Shown here piece after piece: positions 30,450-30,548 of a stretch of 30,548 nt of DNA. The position numbers and the translations under genes are program-made. Under the pieces are notes generated by a model. It did no database searches. It saw nothing but the letters and a program-made list of their open reading frames with translations, and was not told where the DNA came from. The stretch spans positions 1 through 30,548 of the forward strand of contig JANTQF010000399.1 of the NCBI GenBank assembly GCA_032988165.1, given 5' to 3'. This DNA is from Emmonsiellopsis sp. PD_33. Taxonomy: Eukaryota > Ascomycota > Eurotiomycetes > Onygenales > Ajellomycetaceae. Every line of letters starts with the position of its first letter. Within the stretch, counting starts at the first letter, position 1.

Positions 30450-30548
30450 TCAAATTTCACCTTTAAAGTTGAATAACTCCCCAATAGAGATAGAATTAAA
30501 AGATATAAGTTAATCATGACCTAATCTAACTTATTCTGTGATCTCCTA

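Larger units (their letters stand above)
30117..30548. other. Right-end spacer leading into a repeat region
   Basis: The first part is the promoter of the minus-strand gene. From 30397 the composition shifts to palindromic and AT-rich DNA that runs off the window. No coding frame is supported. Confidence 0.5.

Noticed and set aside
1..30548. Secondary-metabolite or defence gene cluster
   Set aside because: No polyketide synthase, NRPS, terpene cyclase, cluster regulator, NLR or toxin gene is present; the MFS transporter and hydrolase stand apart from each other.

Overview
The window is nuclear DNA from a filamentous ascomycete (Pezizomycotina, most likely a Eurotiomycete; the class is inference). 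Ten of the twelve protein genes carry short introns, nearly all 49-93 nt, with GTAAGT/GTATGT-type donors, several CTAAC/CTGAC branch points and YAG acceptors. Coding DNA is GC-rich and lies between AT-rich or pyrimidine-rich spacers. No rRNA, CRISPR array, phage or bacterial-type operon was seen. Exon joins below were worked out by eye from reading frame, splice signals and remembered family conservation; no search was run.

Left arm (1-3700): two tandem paralogues of unknown function encode disordered Pro/Gln/Arg-rich proteins. The second has an internal 123-bp duplication and has lost the basic C-terminus of the first. An AT-rich, gene-free spacer follows.

Central block (3700-19400): housekeeping and metabolic genes. 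In order they are a plasma-membrane Na+/H+ antiporter of the Nha1 type (-), RNase H1 with two hybrid-binding domains (-), a flavocytochrome b2-type L-lactate dehydrogenase (-) divergent from a small DUF202 membrane protein (+), a bifunctional 6-phosphofructo-2-kinase/fructose-2,6-bisphosphatase (+), and a Vtc2/Vtc3-type SPX subunit of the vacuolar polyphosphate complex (-). The SPX gene shares a divergent promoter with a 78-aa histone-fold protein resembling CENP-W (+). Two CACGTG sites sit in that promoter, which fits phosphate control of the VTC gene.

Right arm (19400-30548): an RGG-rich YAG7-like protein (+), an MFSD10/TetA-like MFS transporter (+), a secreted alpha/beta hydrolase (+) and a conserved fungal protein of unknown function (-). 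The window ends in a perfect 24-bp palindrome followed by a 14-bp direct repeat and AT-rich DNA, possibly the edge of a mobile element.

The genes do not form an evident biosynthetic cluster or defence island. The main leads are a possible non-AUG mitochondrial isoform of RNase H1, the CACGTG pair at the VTC/CENP-W promoter, stop-gain and tail decay in the tandem paralogue, two stop-free introns of length 3n, and the terminal palindrome.
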